Source: Superficieibacter electus
Lineage (GTDB): Bacteria > Pseudomonadota > Gammaproteobacteria > Enterobacterales > Enterobacteriaceae
DNA length: 64,000 nt
Assembly (NCBI RefSeq): GCF_002915575.1
Contig: NZ_PQGD01000011.1
Location: forward strand, 62,001 to 126,000
Direction of reading: 5' to 3'
Shown here: piece after piece, positions 11,114 to 19,707 of the stretch
How the letters are laid out: each line of letters starts with the position of its first letter
Numbering within the stretch: position 1 is the stretch's first letter
The notes under the pieces: generated by a model
Databases searched by the model: none
What the model was told of the DNA's origin: nothing
Seen by the model: only the letters and a program-made list of their open reading frames with translations
Position numbers and translations under genes: made by a program

Positions 11114-11742
11114 TTTTTCCACTCATTCATTAACTCTTGATAATGTAGCTGTAGCCATTGCAGCGCGATGACCGAAGCCGCGTTGTCGATTTTCCCCTCT
11201 TCAACCCATTGATAAGCCTGTTCCCGACTTACCACATGAACCCGAATATCTTCGTTTTCATCAGCCAGACCGTGGATTCCTTCTGCGGTCGTGGCGTCCA
11301 CTTCCCCCACCATTAAGGAGAGGCGTTCACTGGTGCCACCCGGACTTGCCAGATAGCTCATAAATTTTTTTACGCGCCCGACGTCAAGGCCCGCTTCTTC
11401 TACCGCTTCGCGCCGCGCGACCTGCTCGACACTCTCGCCCTCTTCAATCATTCCGGCGACCAGTTCCAGCAACCACGGGCTTTCGCTAGTATCGTAGGCG
11501 GCAATGCGGATCTGCTCCACCAATACCACTTCATCGCGCACCGGGTCAAAGGGTAGCAAGACGGCGGCGTGCCCGCGTTCAAAAATTTCACGCTGCACTT
11601 CGCCGCTCATTTCACCGCTAAACAGGCGATGGCGGAAACGGTATAAATCGAGTGAAAAAAAACCGCTGTACAGTTTTTCACGTGCAATAATTTCTATATC
11701 ATTTTTTGTATAGGTTACCGCCAGTCCATTTTGTCTGGTCAT
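11110..11742 (-). CDS. nudF: ADP-ribose pyrophosphatase NudF
   Basis: Nudix hydrolase that splits ADP-ribose to AMP and ribose-5-phosphate. The full Nudix box is present: GMIEEGE, then SVEQVAR, then REAVEEAGL. The start is set at 11742 ([11 protein letters not shown]), after a GGAG eight bases upstream; the frame stays open 39 codons further but that part (with several Cys, His and Trp) has no family resemblance and covers the promoter region shared with the divergent tolC gene. Product length is 210 against 209 in E. coli. First gene of the nudF-parE group. Confidence 0.95.
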   Translation of the reverse strand: MTRQNGLAVTYTKNDIEIIAREKLYSGFFSLDLYRFRHRLFSGEMSGEVQREIFERGHAAVLLPFDPVRDEVVLVEQIRIAAYDTSESPWLLELVAGMIEEGESVEQVARREAVEEAGLDVGRVKKFMSYLASPGGTSERLSLMVGEVDATTAEGIHGLADENEDIRVHVVSREQAYQWVEEGKIDNAASVIALQWLQLHYQELMNEWKK

Positions 11743-11947
11743 GATTATCTCCGGGTGACAATAGTGATGAAATTGTGGATTTCTCGCCAGTTTAACTACG
11801 GTTTCACAAACTCTATGGTAGATTGGTGCCCATTGATGCCAGATGGCACATAACGCCAACCTTTGAGACTGGCAGATTCTGATACAATCGGCGATTATTT
11901 TTTGAATTTGTTTTAGCGCTAAAAATGCTTCTCAACAAGGAATGCAA

Positions 11948-13384
11948 ATGAAGAAATTGCTCCCCATCCTTATCGGCCTGAGCCTGACCGGCTTCAGCGC
12001 AGTAAGCCAGGCAGAGAACCTGTTGCAGGTTTATCAGCAGGCGCGTTTAAGCAACCCGGACCTGCGTAAGTCAGCAGCCGATCGCGATGCGGCATTCGAA
12101 AAAATTAACGAAGCGCGTAGTCCCTTACTGCCACAGCTGGGCCTGGGTGCAGATTATAACTACAGCAATGGTTTTCGCGATAGTAATGGTCTGGACACCA
12201 CGTCAAAAAGTGCCTCCCTGCAATTAACGCAGACTATCTTCGATATGTCGAAATGGCGCGCCCTGACGCTGCAAGAAAAATCAGCCGGTATTCAGGACGT
12301 CACCTGGCAGGCCGATCAGCAAACGCTGATCCTGAACACGGCCACAGCATATTTTAATGTACTAAGCGCCATCGATGCACTTTCCTATACCGAAGCGCAG
12401 AAACAGGCTATCTATCGCCAGTTAGACCAGACGACCCAGCGTTTTAACGTCGGGCTGGTGGCAATTACCGACGTCCAGAACGCCCGTTCACAGTACGACA
12501 CCGTGCTGGCGAATGAAGTTACTGCCCGTAACAATCTGGATAACGCAGTAGAATCACTGCGCCAGGTCACCGGTAATTATTATCCTGAGCTGGCCTCACT
12601 GAACGTCGACACATTTAAAACGAACCGCCCTGAAGCAGTGAACAATCTGCTGAAAGAGGCCGAAAAACGTAACCTGACGTTGTTACAGGCACGTCTGAAT
12701 CAGGATCTGGCACGCGAGCAAATTCGCCAGGCGCAGGATGGCCATCTGCCCACTCTGGATTTAACCGCTTCAACCGGCGTGTCTGACACCTCATACAGCG
12801 GTTCAAAAACCCGTGGCGCGGCCGGATCGCAATACGATGATAACAACGCAGGCCAGAACCAGGTAGGCCTGAGCTTCTCGCTGCCAATTTATCAGGGCGG
12901 GATGGTGAATTCTCAGGTTAAACAGGCGCAGTATAACTTCGTCGGTTCCAGCGAACAGCTGGAAAGCGCGCATCGCAGCGTCGTGCAGAACGTGCGTTCC
13001 TCTTATAACAACATCAATGCTTCTATTAGTAGCATCAATGCCTATAAGCAGGCCGTGGTTTCCGCCCAAAGCTCTCTGGATGCTTCTGAAGCCGGTTACA
13101 CCGTTGGTACGCGTACTATTGTTGATGTACTGGACGCGACCACCACACTGTATAACGCCAAGCAGCAACTCTCCAGCGCTCGCTACAACTACCTGATTAA
13201 TCAGCTCAATATCAAAAATGCCCTTGGCACGCTGAACGAACAGGATCTGGCCTCGCTGAACAGTACGCTGGGTAAAACCGTGCCAACGACGCCGGAAAGC
13301 GTGGCACCGGAAGACGCCTCGCAGGCGGCCAGCGCGGACGGCTATTCCGCGACGGCAGTGCAACCCGCTTCAGCGCGCCGTTAA
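11948..13384 (+). CDS. tolC: Outer-membrane efflux channel TolC
   Basis: Trimeric outer-membrane and periplasmic tunnel used by AcrAB and other tripartite pumps and by type I secretion. Signal peptide is residues 1-22 (ending VSQA before ENLLQVYQQA). Two homologous outer-membrane-factor repeats fill the mature protein; the periplasmic entrance lid sequence SIFDMSKW-like block appears as TIFDMSKWRAL. At 478 residues it is shorter than E. coli TolC (493): the tail ends at QPASARR, lacking the E. coli polar C-terminus that is dispensable for function. Start taken at the second ATG (MKKLLPILIG); an ATG two codons upstream is also possible. A clear hairpin follows the stop. Confidence 0.97.
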   Translation: MKKLLPILIGLSLTGFSAVSQAENLLQVYQQARLSNPDLRKSAADRDAAFEKINEARSPLLPQLGLGADYNYSNGFRDSNGLDTTSKSASLQLTQTIFDMSKWRALTLQEKSAGIQDVTWQADQQTLILNTATAYFNVLSAIDALSYTEAQKQAIYRQLDQTTQRFNVGLVAITDVQNARSQYDTVLANEVTARNNLDNAVESLRQVTGNYYPELASLNVDTFKTNRPEAVNNLLKEAEKRNLTLLQARLNQDLAREQIRQAQDGHLPTLDLTASTGVSDTSYSGSKTRGAAGSQYDDNNAGQNQVGLSFSLPIYQGGMVNSQVKQAQYNFVGSSEQLESAHRSVVQNVRSSYNNINASISSINAYKQAVVSAQSSLDASEAGYTVGTRTIVDVLDATTTLYNAKQQLSSARYNYLINQLNIKNALGTLNEQDLASLNSTLGKTVPTTPESVAPEDASQAASADGYSATAVQPASARR

Positions 13385-13393
13385 GCCATTTCG

Positions 13394-13419
13394 TCAGGCG
13401 GGACGCCAGTCCCGCCTGA
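13394..13419 (+). terminator. Hairpin after tolC
   Basis: TCAGGCGGGAC and GTCCCGCCTGA form a perfect 11-base-pair stem around GCCA, ten bases after the tolC stop. There is no T run behind it, so it may stabilise the 3' end of the message or terminate only partially; ygiB begins about 100 bases further on. Confidence 0.6.
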
Positions 13420-13523
13420 ACGTAAGACAACGTAAAGATCCCCTTCCCGCTTCATTTTCGCCCCCCCATCCTCTATCCTGAGCACTATTCATCACGCAAT
13501 ACCTCTGGGTCTGGAAAATAACG

Positions 13524-14195
13524 ATGAAACGGACAAAAACCATTAATTATGCCACGTTCCGCAAAAGCTGGAGCGCGCGCCACCTTCCACCGGGCGCCTT
13601 TGCCGTTACTGCCGCGTTTATGCTGGCAGGCTGCGAGAAAACCGACGAAACGGTGTCAACTTATCTCAACGCTGACGACTGCGCCTCGGCGAACCCTGGC
13701 AAGAGCGCGGAATGTACTACCGCGTATAACAACGCGCTGAAAGAAGCGGAACGTACCGCACCGAAATACGCCACGCGGGAAGACTGCGTCGCGGAATTCG
13801 GCGAGGGCCAGTGCCAGCAGGCTCCCGCGCAGGCGGGTATGGCCCCGGAAAATCAGGCGCAGGCCCAGTCCAGCGGCGGCTTCTGGATGCCGCTGATGGC
13901 GGGCTATATGATGGGCCGCCTGATGAGCGGCGGCGCAGGTTTTGCCCAGCAGCCGCTGTTTAGCTCGCGTAACCCGGCAAGCCCGGCCTACGGACAGTAC
14001 ACCGACGCCAGCGGTAAGAATTACGGCGCTGCCCAGCCGGGCCGCACTATGAACGTGCCGAAAACCGCGATGGCCCCGAAACCGGCCACCACCTCAACCA
14101 TCACTCGCGGCGGCTTTGGTGAATCGGTAGCAAAACAATCCGCCATGCAGCGCAGTAGCGCCTCGGGCAGTTCCTCCCGTTCAATGGGCGGCTGA
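13524..14195 (+). CDS. ygiB: Conserved protein YgiB (DUF1190/UPF0441), possible lipoprotein
   Basis: Member of the UPF0441 family found next to ygiC and tolC. The N-terminal part has a basic stretch, a hydrophobic segment and a lipobox-like FMLAGC (Cys37), so export and lipid attachment are possible, although the n-region is unusually long. Paired cysteines recur ([25 protein letters not shown]). The second half is glycine-, serine- and proline-rich with low complexity, ending SSSRSMGG. Function is unknown; the fixed neighbourhood tolC-ygiB-ygiC is shared with E. coli, where the genes are part of the mar/sox-related tolC region. 223 residues, typical for the family. Confidence 0.92.
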   Translation: MKRTKTINYATFRKSWSARHLPPGAFAVTAAFMLAGCEKTDETVSTYLNADDCASANPGKSAECTTAYNNALKEAERTAPKYATREDCVAEFGEGQCQQAPAQAGMAPENQAQAQSSGGFWMPLMAGYMMGRLMSGGAGFAQQPLFSSRNPASPAYGQYTDASGKNYGAAQPGRTMNVPKTAMAPKPATTSTITRGGFGESVAKQSAMQRSSASGSSSRSMGG

Positions 14196-14200
14196 CCGGC

Positions 14201-15361
14201 ATGGAAAGGATCAGCATTAGCGAACGCCCCAACTGGCGGGAGAAGGCCACCGAATACGGGTTTAATTTTCACACTCTGTACGGCGAGCCGTACTGGTGTG
14301 AAGAGGCTTACTACAAACTCACGCTGGCGCAGGTCGACAAGCTGGAAGAGGTGACGGCAGAACTGCATCAGCTATGCCTGAAAGTGGTGGAGAAAGTCAT
14401 CGCCAGCGATGCGCTGATGACCAAATTCTGCATTCCGAAGCATACCTGGGGTTTTGTTCGCCAGTCGTGGCAAACCCATCAGCCCTCGCTGTACTCGCGC
14501 CTCGATCTGGCGTGGGACGGCACCGGCGAACCGAAGCTGCTGGAGAATAACGCCGATACGCCAACCTCGCTGTATGAAGCGTCTTTCTTCCAGTGGCTGT
14601 GGCTGGAAGATCAGCTTAATGCAGGCCAGTTACCTGCGGGAAGCGATCAGTTTAATAGCCTTCAGGAAAAGCTGATTGAACGCTTTAGCGAACTGCGTGA
14701 GCAGCATGGTTTCCAGCTCCTGCATTTAACCTGCTGCCGCGATACGGTTGAAGATCGCGGCACGGTACAGTATCTCCAGGACTGCGCTGCCGAAGCGGGC
14801 CTTGCTACTGAGTTCCTGTATATCGAAGATATTGGCCTTGGCGAAAAAGGTCAGTTTACTGATTTGCAGGATCAGGTCATCAGTAATTTGTTTAAGCTGT
14901 ACCCGTGGGAATATATGCTGCGCGAAATGTTTTCCACCAAGCTCGAGGACGCTGGCGTGCGCTGGCTCGAACCGGCGTGGAAGAGCATTATTTCTAACAA
15001 AGCGCTGCTGCCGATGCTGTGGGAAATGTTCCCGGATCACCCGAACCTGCTGCCGGCGTACTTCGCGCAAGACGATCATCCTGTAATGGATAAGTACGTT
15101 GTGAAGCCGATTTTTTCCCGCGAAGGGGCCAATGTCTCGATCGTCGAAAACGGCAAAATCCTCGAAGAAGTTGAGGGGCCATATGGTGAGGAAGGGATGA
15201 TCGTCCAGCAGTTTCACCCGCTGCCGAAGTTCGGTGACAGCTATATGCTGATTGGCAGCTGGCTGATTAACGACCAGCCTGCGGGGATTGGGATTCGCGA
15301 AGATCGGGCGCTGATTACCCAGGATTTGTCACGGTTTTATCCGCATATTTTTGTGGAGTAA
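14201..15361 (+). CDS. ygiC: Glutathionylspermidine synthase-like ATP-grasp protein YgiC
   Basis: Homologue of the C-terminal synthetase domain of Gsp (386 residues), without the amidase domain. ATP-grasp features are seen in [19 protein letters not shown] (about residues 110-130) and in the C-terminal [28 protein letters not shown] and [11 protein letters not shown] segments. E. coli YgiC did not show glutathionylspermidine synthase activity in earlier work, so the true amide product is open. Five bases separate it from ygiB, implying one operon. Confidence 0.94.
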   Translation: MERISISERPNWREKATEYGFNFHTLYGEPYWCEEAYYKLTLAQVDKLEEVTAELHQLCLKVVEKVIASDALMTKFCIPKHTWGFVRQSWQTHQPSLYSRLDLAWDGTGEPKLLENNADTPTSLYEASFFQWLWLEDQLNAGQLPAGSDQFNSLQEKLIERFSELREQHGFQLLHLTCCRDTVEDRGTVQYLQDCAAEAGLATEFLYIEDIGLGEKGQFTDLQDQVISNLFKLYPWEYMLREMFSTKLEDAGVRWLEPAWKSIISNKALLPMLWEMFPDHPNLLPAYFAQDDHPVMDKYVVKPIFSREGANVSIVENGKILEEVEGPYGEEGMIVQQFHPLPKFGDSYMLIGSWLINDQPAGIGIREDRALITQDLSRFYPHIFVE

Positions 15362-15464
15362 GCCACGCGATCCCTTTAACAGGGGATACATGTGACAAAG
15401 GTGGTCCTTCCGTTCACTTCAATTTCCCGGGATCAACGGCATTATCGTGTCGGTGAACGTGCCA

Positions 15465-15657
15465 GGGCGGCTCAAAAGCCGCCGCCCAGGCGACCCGGGC
15501 GTCCGGCCCGTAAATCGCCGCTTCGCGGTTCCCTCGTCTTATTCCCTCCGGCTTCGGGTCGGGCGCGAGCTTTACATCCTGTAAAGCACACGCCCGCGAC
15601 GCGCGTCCATGCGCGTCGCCCCGGCCTGCGGGAAACGACTCGGCGATTTACAGCCGG
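15465..15657. other. Densely palindromic non-coding element (compound hairpins)
   Basis: The 360-base gap between ygiC and ygiD holds a GC-rich block made of nested inverted repeats. GGCGGCT/AGCCGCC (15466-15472 and 15477-15483) is a first hairpin. An outer pair, 15503-15520 and 15641-15657, matches at all but one or two positions (shared core GTAAATCGCCG). Inside are GGGCG/CGCCC (15561-15565, 15591-15595) enclosing GCTTTACA/TGTAAAGC (15569-15576, 15580-15587), and GCGACGCGC/GCGCGTCGC (15596-15604, 15611-15619). It is unlike the REP or ERIC sequences elsewhere in the window. Frames are open on both strands but look like by-products of the base composition. It could be a structured RNA, a mobile-element remnant or a new repeat family. 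Confidence 0.7.
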
Positions 15658-15722
15658 ACACAACCCGCGCTGATAGCCTGAAAACTCACTCAGCCGTTTT
15701 GCTTACTGATAGCTTTAATTAT

Positions 15723-16511
15723 CTATCCCACCAGCACCGACAACATACTCAAACTCCCCATCTCAATGCCGTCAACCGGGATGGTCACCGGCTCTTCACC
15801 ATCCCATGCGCCGAGAATATAAAGCAGCGGCAGGAAATGGTCTGCCGTCGGGTTCGACAACGCGCCGCCCTCGTGATCCAGATAGTTCACCAGCGGATGT
15901 TCCTCCACCTCGCCCTGCCAGGTCAGATTCGCTTTCACGAAATCGTTAAACGATGTGGCCCACGGGTACGGCGTGTTTTCACCGTGCCAGCGCACGGTGC
16001 GCAGGTTATGGACGACGTTACCACTGGCAACCAGCATAATGCCTTCATCGCGTAACGCGGCCAGCTTACGCCCCATTTCAAGATGCCACGCGGCCGGTTT
16101 GGTGCTGTCCACGCTGAGCTGCACCATCGGAATATCCGCGTTGGGGTACATTTTGATCAACACGCCCCACGAACCGTGGTCAAAACCCCATGCTTCTTGA
16201 TCCAGCGTAACCGGGACCGGCGCAAGCAGATCGACCAGACGCTGAGCCAGCGCGGGCGAACCCGGTGCCGGGTAATGCGTGTCGTACAGCGCCTGCGGGA
16301 AACCGCCGAAATCATGGATTGTTTTTGGGGTTTCCATCGCCGTCACGCCAGTACCACGCGTGAACCAGTGCGCGGAGATCACCACAATGGCTTTGGGACG
16401 CGGCAGGCTTTGACCCAGTTGCTGCCAGGCTCGTGTATAACGATTATCTTCAAGCACATTCATCGGGCTACCATGGCCTAAAAAAAGTGCTGGCATACGG
16501 GAACGGGACAT
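15723..16511 (-). CDS. ygiD: 4,5-DOPA dioxygenase extradiol YgiD
   Basis: Zinc-dependent LigB-superfamily dioxygenase of the plant/bacterial DODA family; the E. coli protein opens the ring of L-DOPA at the 4,5 bond in vitro. Metal-binding histidines are carried by GHGSPMN, SAHWFTRG, HDFGGFP and WGFDHGSWG. Start set at 16511 (MSRSRMPALFLGHG), preceded by AAGGAT; the frame stays open 13 codons upstream. The product is 262 residues, as in E. coli without its alternative longer start. It is convergent with ygiC across the palindromic element. Physiological role uncertain. Confidence 0.94.
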   Translation of the reverse strand: MSRSRMPALFLGHGSPMNVLEDNRYTRAWQQLGQSLPRPKAIVVISAHWFTRGTGVTAMETPKTIHDFGGFPQALYDTHYPAPGSPALAQRLVDLLAPVPVTLDQEAWGFDHGSWGVLIKMYPNADIPMVQLSVDSTKPAAWHLEMGRKLAALRDEGIMLVASGNVVHNLRTVRWHGENTPYPWATSFNDFVKANLTWQGEVEEHPLVNYLDHEGGALSNPTADHFLPLLYILGAWDGEEPVTIPVDGIEMGSLSMLSVLVG

Positions 16512-16673
16512 GGTGATATCCTTACAAAGAGTATAATTTGATAACATCACAGTACGCCTTTTTTACATCTGATGAACTCAGATAAGCGTGATGATGATCG
16601 TCAGAAAATTTGAATGTAAGGATTGTTAAAGGCCGGGCATACCCTCTCGGACATTATGGAAGATGCCTCTATC

Positions 16674-16692
16674 ATGAATGAGAATCATTATC
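16674..16692 (+). promoter_or_regulatory. Fur-box-like operator before zupT
   Basis: ATGAATGAGAATCATTATC agrees with the 19-base Fur consensus at 15 positions. It ends 14 bases before the zupT ATG, between the probable promoter and an AAGGAG ribosome site, a position suited to repression. Match counted by eye; binding is inference. Confidence 0.65.
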
Positions 16693-16706
16693 AAAAGGAG
16701 TAGTAA

Positions 16707-17480
16707 ATGTCAGTACCTTTAATTCTGACCGTGCTCGCCGGCGCTGCCACCTTTATTGGGGCAGTTCTCGGCGTACTGGGCCAGAAGCCATCCAACCGCT
16801 TACTGGCGTTTTCGCTCGGCTTCGCCGCCGGGATCATGCTGCTCATTTCGCTCATGGAGATGCTACCTGCCGCGCTGGCGACGAAGAATATGCCGCCGGT
16901 CCTCGGCTACGGCATGTTTATCGTCGGGCTACTGGGCTACTACGGGCTGGATCGTCTTCTTCCTCATTCTCATCCGCAGGATCTGATGCAGGAAAGCGCC
17001 CTTCCTGCCACGCGTAAAATCCGCCGCACGGCCATTCTGCTGACGCTGGGTATTAGCCTGCACAACTTCCCGGAAGGTATCGCCACCTATGTCACGGCGA
17101 GCAACAATCTGGAGCTGGGGTTCGGCATCGCGCTGGCGGTTGCGCTGCATAATATTCCGGAAGGTCTGGCAGTTGCCGGTCCGGTATACGCGGCGACAGG
17201 TTCGCGGGGGAAAGCGGTATTCTGGGCGGGGATTTCAGGCCTCGCGGAAATTTTCGGCGGGGTGCTGGCCTGGCTTATCCTCGGTAGCATGATGTCGCCA
17301 GTGGTGATGGCCGCCATTATGGCTGCCGTTGCGGGAATTATGGTGGCGCTGTCGGTAGATGAACTGATGCCACTGGCAAAAGAGATCGACCCGCATAATA
17401 ACCCAAGTTATGGCGTGCTGTGCGGGATGTCGGTGATGGGGTTAAGTCTGGTGCTGCTGCAAACGATTGGATTTGGCTGA
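16707..17480 (+). CDS. zupT: ZIP-family metal transporter ZupT
   Basis: Inner-membrane importer of Zn2+ and, with broader specificity, Fe2+, Co2+ and Mn2+. 257 residues with about eight transmembrane helices. The metal-binding motifs of helices 4 and 5 are present: [12 protein letters not shown] and [12 protein letters not shown] histidine-containing loop (LLPHSHPQD) precedes them, and the C-terminal block [13 protein letters not shown] is typical. AAGGAG stands nine bases before the ATG. A Fur-box-like sequence overlaps its leader, which would make this copy iron-responsive. Confidence 0.97.
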   Translation: MSVPLILTVLAGAATFIGAVLGVLGQKPSNRLLAFSLGFAAGIMLLISLMEMLPAALATKNMPPVLGYGMFIVGLLGYYGLDRLLPHSHPQDLMQESALPATRKIRRTAILLTLGISLHNFPEGIATYVTASNNLELGFGIALAVALHNIPEGLAVAGPVYAATGSRGKAVFWAGISGLAEIFGGVLAWLILGSMMSPVVMAAIMAAVAGIMVALSVDELMPLAKEIDPHNNPSYGVLCGMSVMGLSLVLLQTIGFG

Positions 17481-17528
17481 AGTTTTTAGCGCCGGGAAGT
17501 ACGTGCCCGGTAATGCCACGCTCAAACC

Positions 17529-17560
17529 ATAGGCCCGGTAAGCGCAGCGCCACCGGGCAG
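17529..17560. repeat. REP element between zupT and ribB
   Basis: ATAGGCCCGGTAAGCGCAG followed by CGCCACCGGGCAG is a single REP palindrome of the kind repeated elsewhere in the window. It lies between the convergent zupT and ribB genes, with a degenerate partner (GCCGGGAAGTACGTGCCCGG) just before it. Confidence 0.8.
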
Positions 17561-17571
17561 GATTGCCGCTC

Positions 17572-18225
17572 TTAGCTGGCTTTTTGCTCGTGTTCCTGAC
17601 GATACGCTACCAAATCTTCAATGGTGACCACTGCCATATTATGCTCGCGCGCAAATGTAATACACTCCGGCGCGCGCGCCATCGAACCATCGTCGTTGGT
17701 TAACTCACACAATACGCCGGTCGGCTTAAAGCCCGCTAACGTTACCAGATCGATGGTCGCTTCAGTATGACCACCACGCGTCAACACGCCGCCCGGCTGC
17801 GCGCGCCGCGGGAAGACATGGCCAGGACGGTTAAGGTCAGACGGTTTTGCGTTATCGGCAATCGCGGCGCGGACGGTGGTCACACGGTCAGCGGCAGACA
17901 CGCCGGTGGTCACGCCTTCAGCAGCTTCAATGGTAACGGTGAAGCCAGTACCGTAAGCGCTGGTGTTGTTTTCAACCATCATCGGCAGGTCAAGCTGCTG
18001 ACGACGCTCTTCGGTAATGCACAGGCAGACGATGCCGCTGCCGTGACGGATGGTCAGTGCCATCTGTTCAGTGGTCATGGTTTCTGCGGCGAAGATCATA
18101 TCGCCTTCGTTTTCACGACTTTCGTCGTCCAGCACCATTACACCGCGGCCTTCGCGCAGCGCAACAACAGCCTGTTCTACGCGCTCAAACGCATTACCAA
18201 AGGAAGAAAAAAGAGTCTGATTCAT
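17572..18225 (-). CDS. ribB: 3,4-dihydroxy-2-butanone-4-phosphate synthase RibB
   Basis: Converts ribulose-5-phosphate to formate and 3,4-dihydroxy-2-butanone 4-phosphate, the four-carbon precursor of riboflavin. 217 residues, the E. coli length. Magnesium and substrate residues lie in [35 protein letters not shown] and [11 protein letters not shown]. It is monofunctional (no GTP cyclohydrolase II domain). An FMN riboswitch lies in its 5' leader, so synthesis falls when FMN is plentiful. Confidence 0.97.
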   Translation of the reverse strand: MNQTLFSSFGNAFERVEQAVVALREGRGVMVLDDESRENEGDMIFAAETMTTEQMALTIRHGSGIVCLCITEERRQQLDLPMMVENNTSAYGTGFTVTIEAAEGVTTGVSAADRVTTVRAAIADNAKPSDLNRPGHVFPRRAQPGGVLTRGGHTEATIDLVTLAGFKPTGVLCELTNDDGSMARAPECITFAREHNMAVVTIEDLVAYRQEHEQKAS

Positions 18226-18317
18226 GGTAAAAAAACCTCATTAACATTATGGTTACCAGAATCAGGGCAGACTTAGGAGTCAAAAAAATAACGTGCGCAG
18301 GCCGGGCCTGTTGGATC

Positions 18318-18463
18318 GTTACTCTCTCCCATCCGGACTTTAACCGTCGGCCCCGGAATTACACCGGATCTGCTGACCTTCCGGCAAAGCCAGAAGCGCT
18401 CGCGGGCTTTCGACAAAGGTCGATTTACCGCCGGTGGGGAATTACACCCCGCCCTGAGAATAA
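18318..18463 (-). promoter_or_regulatory. FMN riboswitch (RFN element) in the ribB leader
   Basis: Read on the minus strand, the conserved RFN parts occur in order: CTCAGGGCGGGGTG, AATTCCCCACCGGCGG, AGCCCGCGAGCGC, GATCCGGTGTAATTCCGG, GGCCGACGGTTAAAGTC and CCGGATGGGAGAGAGTAACG. They pair as the P1-P6 stems of the FMN aptamer. About 90 bases separate the aptamer from the ribB start, room for the expression platform. The same leader in E. coli has been recorded as sRNA SroG. Confidence 0.95.
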
Positions 18464-18582
18464 GCACAGCAACTATAACGCTGTTAACCACATTGGGCAA
18501 TCCATTCATTTCAAACAATTGTTTATAGAGTGGCTTTCTCAAACTACAATAATGGCAGAGCCTATCTGATCAGGAAACGACA

Positions 18583-18885
18583 ATGATTGACCCGAAAAAA
18601 ATTGAACAAATCGCCCGTCAGGTCCATGAATCGATGCCGAAGGGAATTCGCGACTTCGGGGAAGATGTAGAAAAGAAAATCCGTCAGGTACTGCAATCGC
18701 AGCTTACCCGTCTGGATTTAATCAGTCGTGAAGAGTTTGATGTTCAGACCCAGGTACTGCTGCGTACCCGTGAAAAGCTGGCGCTACTAGAACAGCGTCT
18801 GACCGATCTTGAGGGCCGTTCACAGACCACCACGACGGAAGTGAAACCTGCTCCGGCGATCCCACCGGTCGATTCGCAGGACTAA
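18583..18885 (+). CDS. ubiK: Ubiquinone biosynthesis accessory factor UbiK
   Basis: Formerly YqiC (BMFP family). Small coiled-coil protein that binds UbiJ and lipids and helps the late hydroxylation steps of aerobic ubiquinone synthesis. 100 residues: an amphipathic N-terminal part ([18 protein letters not shown]), a heptad-rich segment (about 45-78, [17 protein letters not shown]) and a Pro-rich tail. The gene is divergent from ribB and stands alone; a hairpin terminator follows. Confidence 0.94.
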   Translation: MIDPKKIEQIARQVHESMPKGIRDFGEDVEKKIRQVLQSQLTRLDLISREEFDVQTQVLLRTREKLALLEQRLTDLEGRSQTTTTEVKPAPAIPPVDSQD

Positions 18886-18898
18886 TCGCCCGGTAAAG

Positions 18899-19122
18899 TG
18901 GCCCGGTATTTATCGGGCCATCGAGTTGATGACAAACCTGTTTTGCTACTGTGTTCGCTGTTTTGCCGGGTGGCGGCTTCGCCTTACCCAGCCTACAAAA
19001 AACATGAACATCAATACGTTATGCGTAAACCGTAGGCCTGTGCAAGCGAAGCGCCGCCAGGCATAATTCCACGGTATAATGTTTGTCAGCAGCCTGAATG
19101 GCCCGGTATTTACCGGGCCATT
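18899..19122. repeat. REP pair flanked by two copies of the same hairpin terminator
   Basis: TGGCCCG...CGGGCCA at 18899-18920 follows ubiK. A near-identical hairpin, TGGCCCGGTA-TT-TACCGGGCCA (19099-19120) followed by TTATTTTTA, recurs 200 bases later just before glgS. Between them are two REP sequences in opposite orientation (GCCGGGTGGCGGCTTCGCC near 18964 and GCGAAGCGCCGCCAGGC near 19040). The layout suggests that a BIME split or duplicated a shared terminator of ubiK and glgS. Confidence 0.8.
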
Positions 19123-19126
19123 ATTT

Positions 19127-19309
19127 TTATTCGCATACCGTCTGACGTTGATAAAACTCGTAGCGCTGACAGAACCAGCTACGATGCTCTTCATCCATAT
19201 TTCCGGTTACGTTACTGATATCGATCTGGCGTCCTTCCCTCTGCATCCTGGCAAAACTGCGCGCCAGAAAGTCAAAGTTCTGTACCGAGTACAAGTCCTG
19301 TTCGTTCAT
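19127..19309 (-). CDS. glgS: Surface composition regulator GlgS (ScoR)
   Basis: Small enterobacterial protein linked to glycogen accumulation and, in E. coli, to negative control of motility and biofilm formation. The core [18 protein letters not shown] and [20 protein letters not shown] matches E. coli GlgS; the C-terminus is shorter. Start is ambiguous: the ATG at 19309 (60 residues) has GGGAG 11 bases upstream, while the ATG at 19327 (66 residues) has no ribosome site. Expression of E. coli glgS depends on RpoS and cAMP; no site is claimed here. Confidence 0.88.
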   Translation of the reverse strand: MNEQDLYSVQNFDFLARSFARMQREGRQIDISNVTGNMDEEHRSWFCQRYEFYQRQTVCE

Positions 19310-19482
19310 TTCTACCGCATCTCCCATGTTTTTTTTAAGCGTAGGTCAAATTCCGCAAGGCGTACGTGAGAGTGAAACAAAATTGATCTGAGTGGGTAAA
19401 AAGTGTGCGATTATTTATGTGCGGGAGAGAATGATGCCGGATGGCGCTGCGCTTATCCGGCCTACGTCTGATGCAATCTGTC

Positions 19483-19700
19483 GCCCCGGTAAGCGCAGCG
19501 TCATCGAAGAATAACAACGCCAGACCGTAGCCCCGGCAAGCGCAGCATCACCGAAGAATAACAACGCCAGACCGTAACCCCGGCAAGCGCAGCGTCACCG
19601 CGGAATAACAACGCCAGACCGTAGCCCCGGCAAGCACAGCATCACCGAAGAATAACAACGCCAGACCGTAGCCCCGGTAAGCGCAGCGTCACCGGGGAAG
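19483..19700. repeat. Tandem array, five copies, 47-bp period
   Basis: A unit GCCCCGGCAAGCGCAGC followed by RTCACCGAAGAATAACAACG and CCAGACCGTA starts at 19483, 19530, 19577, 19624 and 19671, always 47 bases apart; the last copy is cut off at the end of hldE. Each contains half of a REP palindrome, so the array looks like an expansion of a REP half plus linker. A whole REP (GATGGCGCTGCGCTTATCCGG) precedes it at 19440. The rest of the 19328-19707 gap shows no gene. Confidence 0.92.
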
Positions 19701-19707
19701 TAGCCGC

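Noticed and set aside
15392-15673. 93-codon frame in the ygiC-ygiD gap
   Set aside because: Lies across the palindromic element; Arg/Pro-rich product and an open antisense frame show it comes from base composition and repeats.
19483-19700. CRISPR array
   Set aside because: The 47-bp units are direct repeats without unique spacers; the linkers are repeated too. The same holds for the 68-bp and 133-bp arrays, and no cas genes are present.
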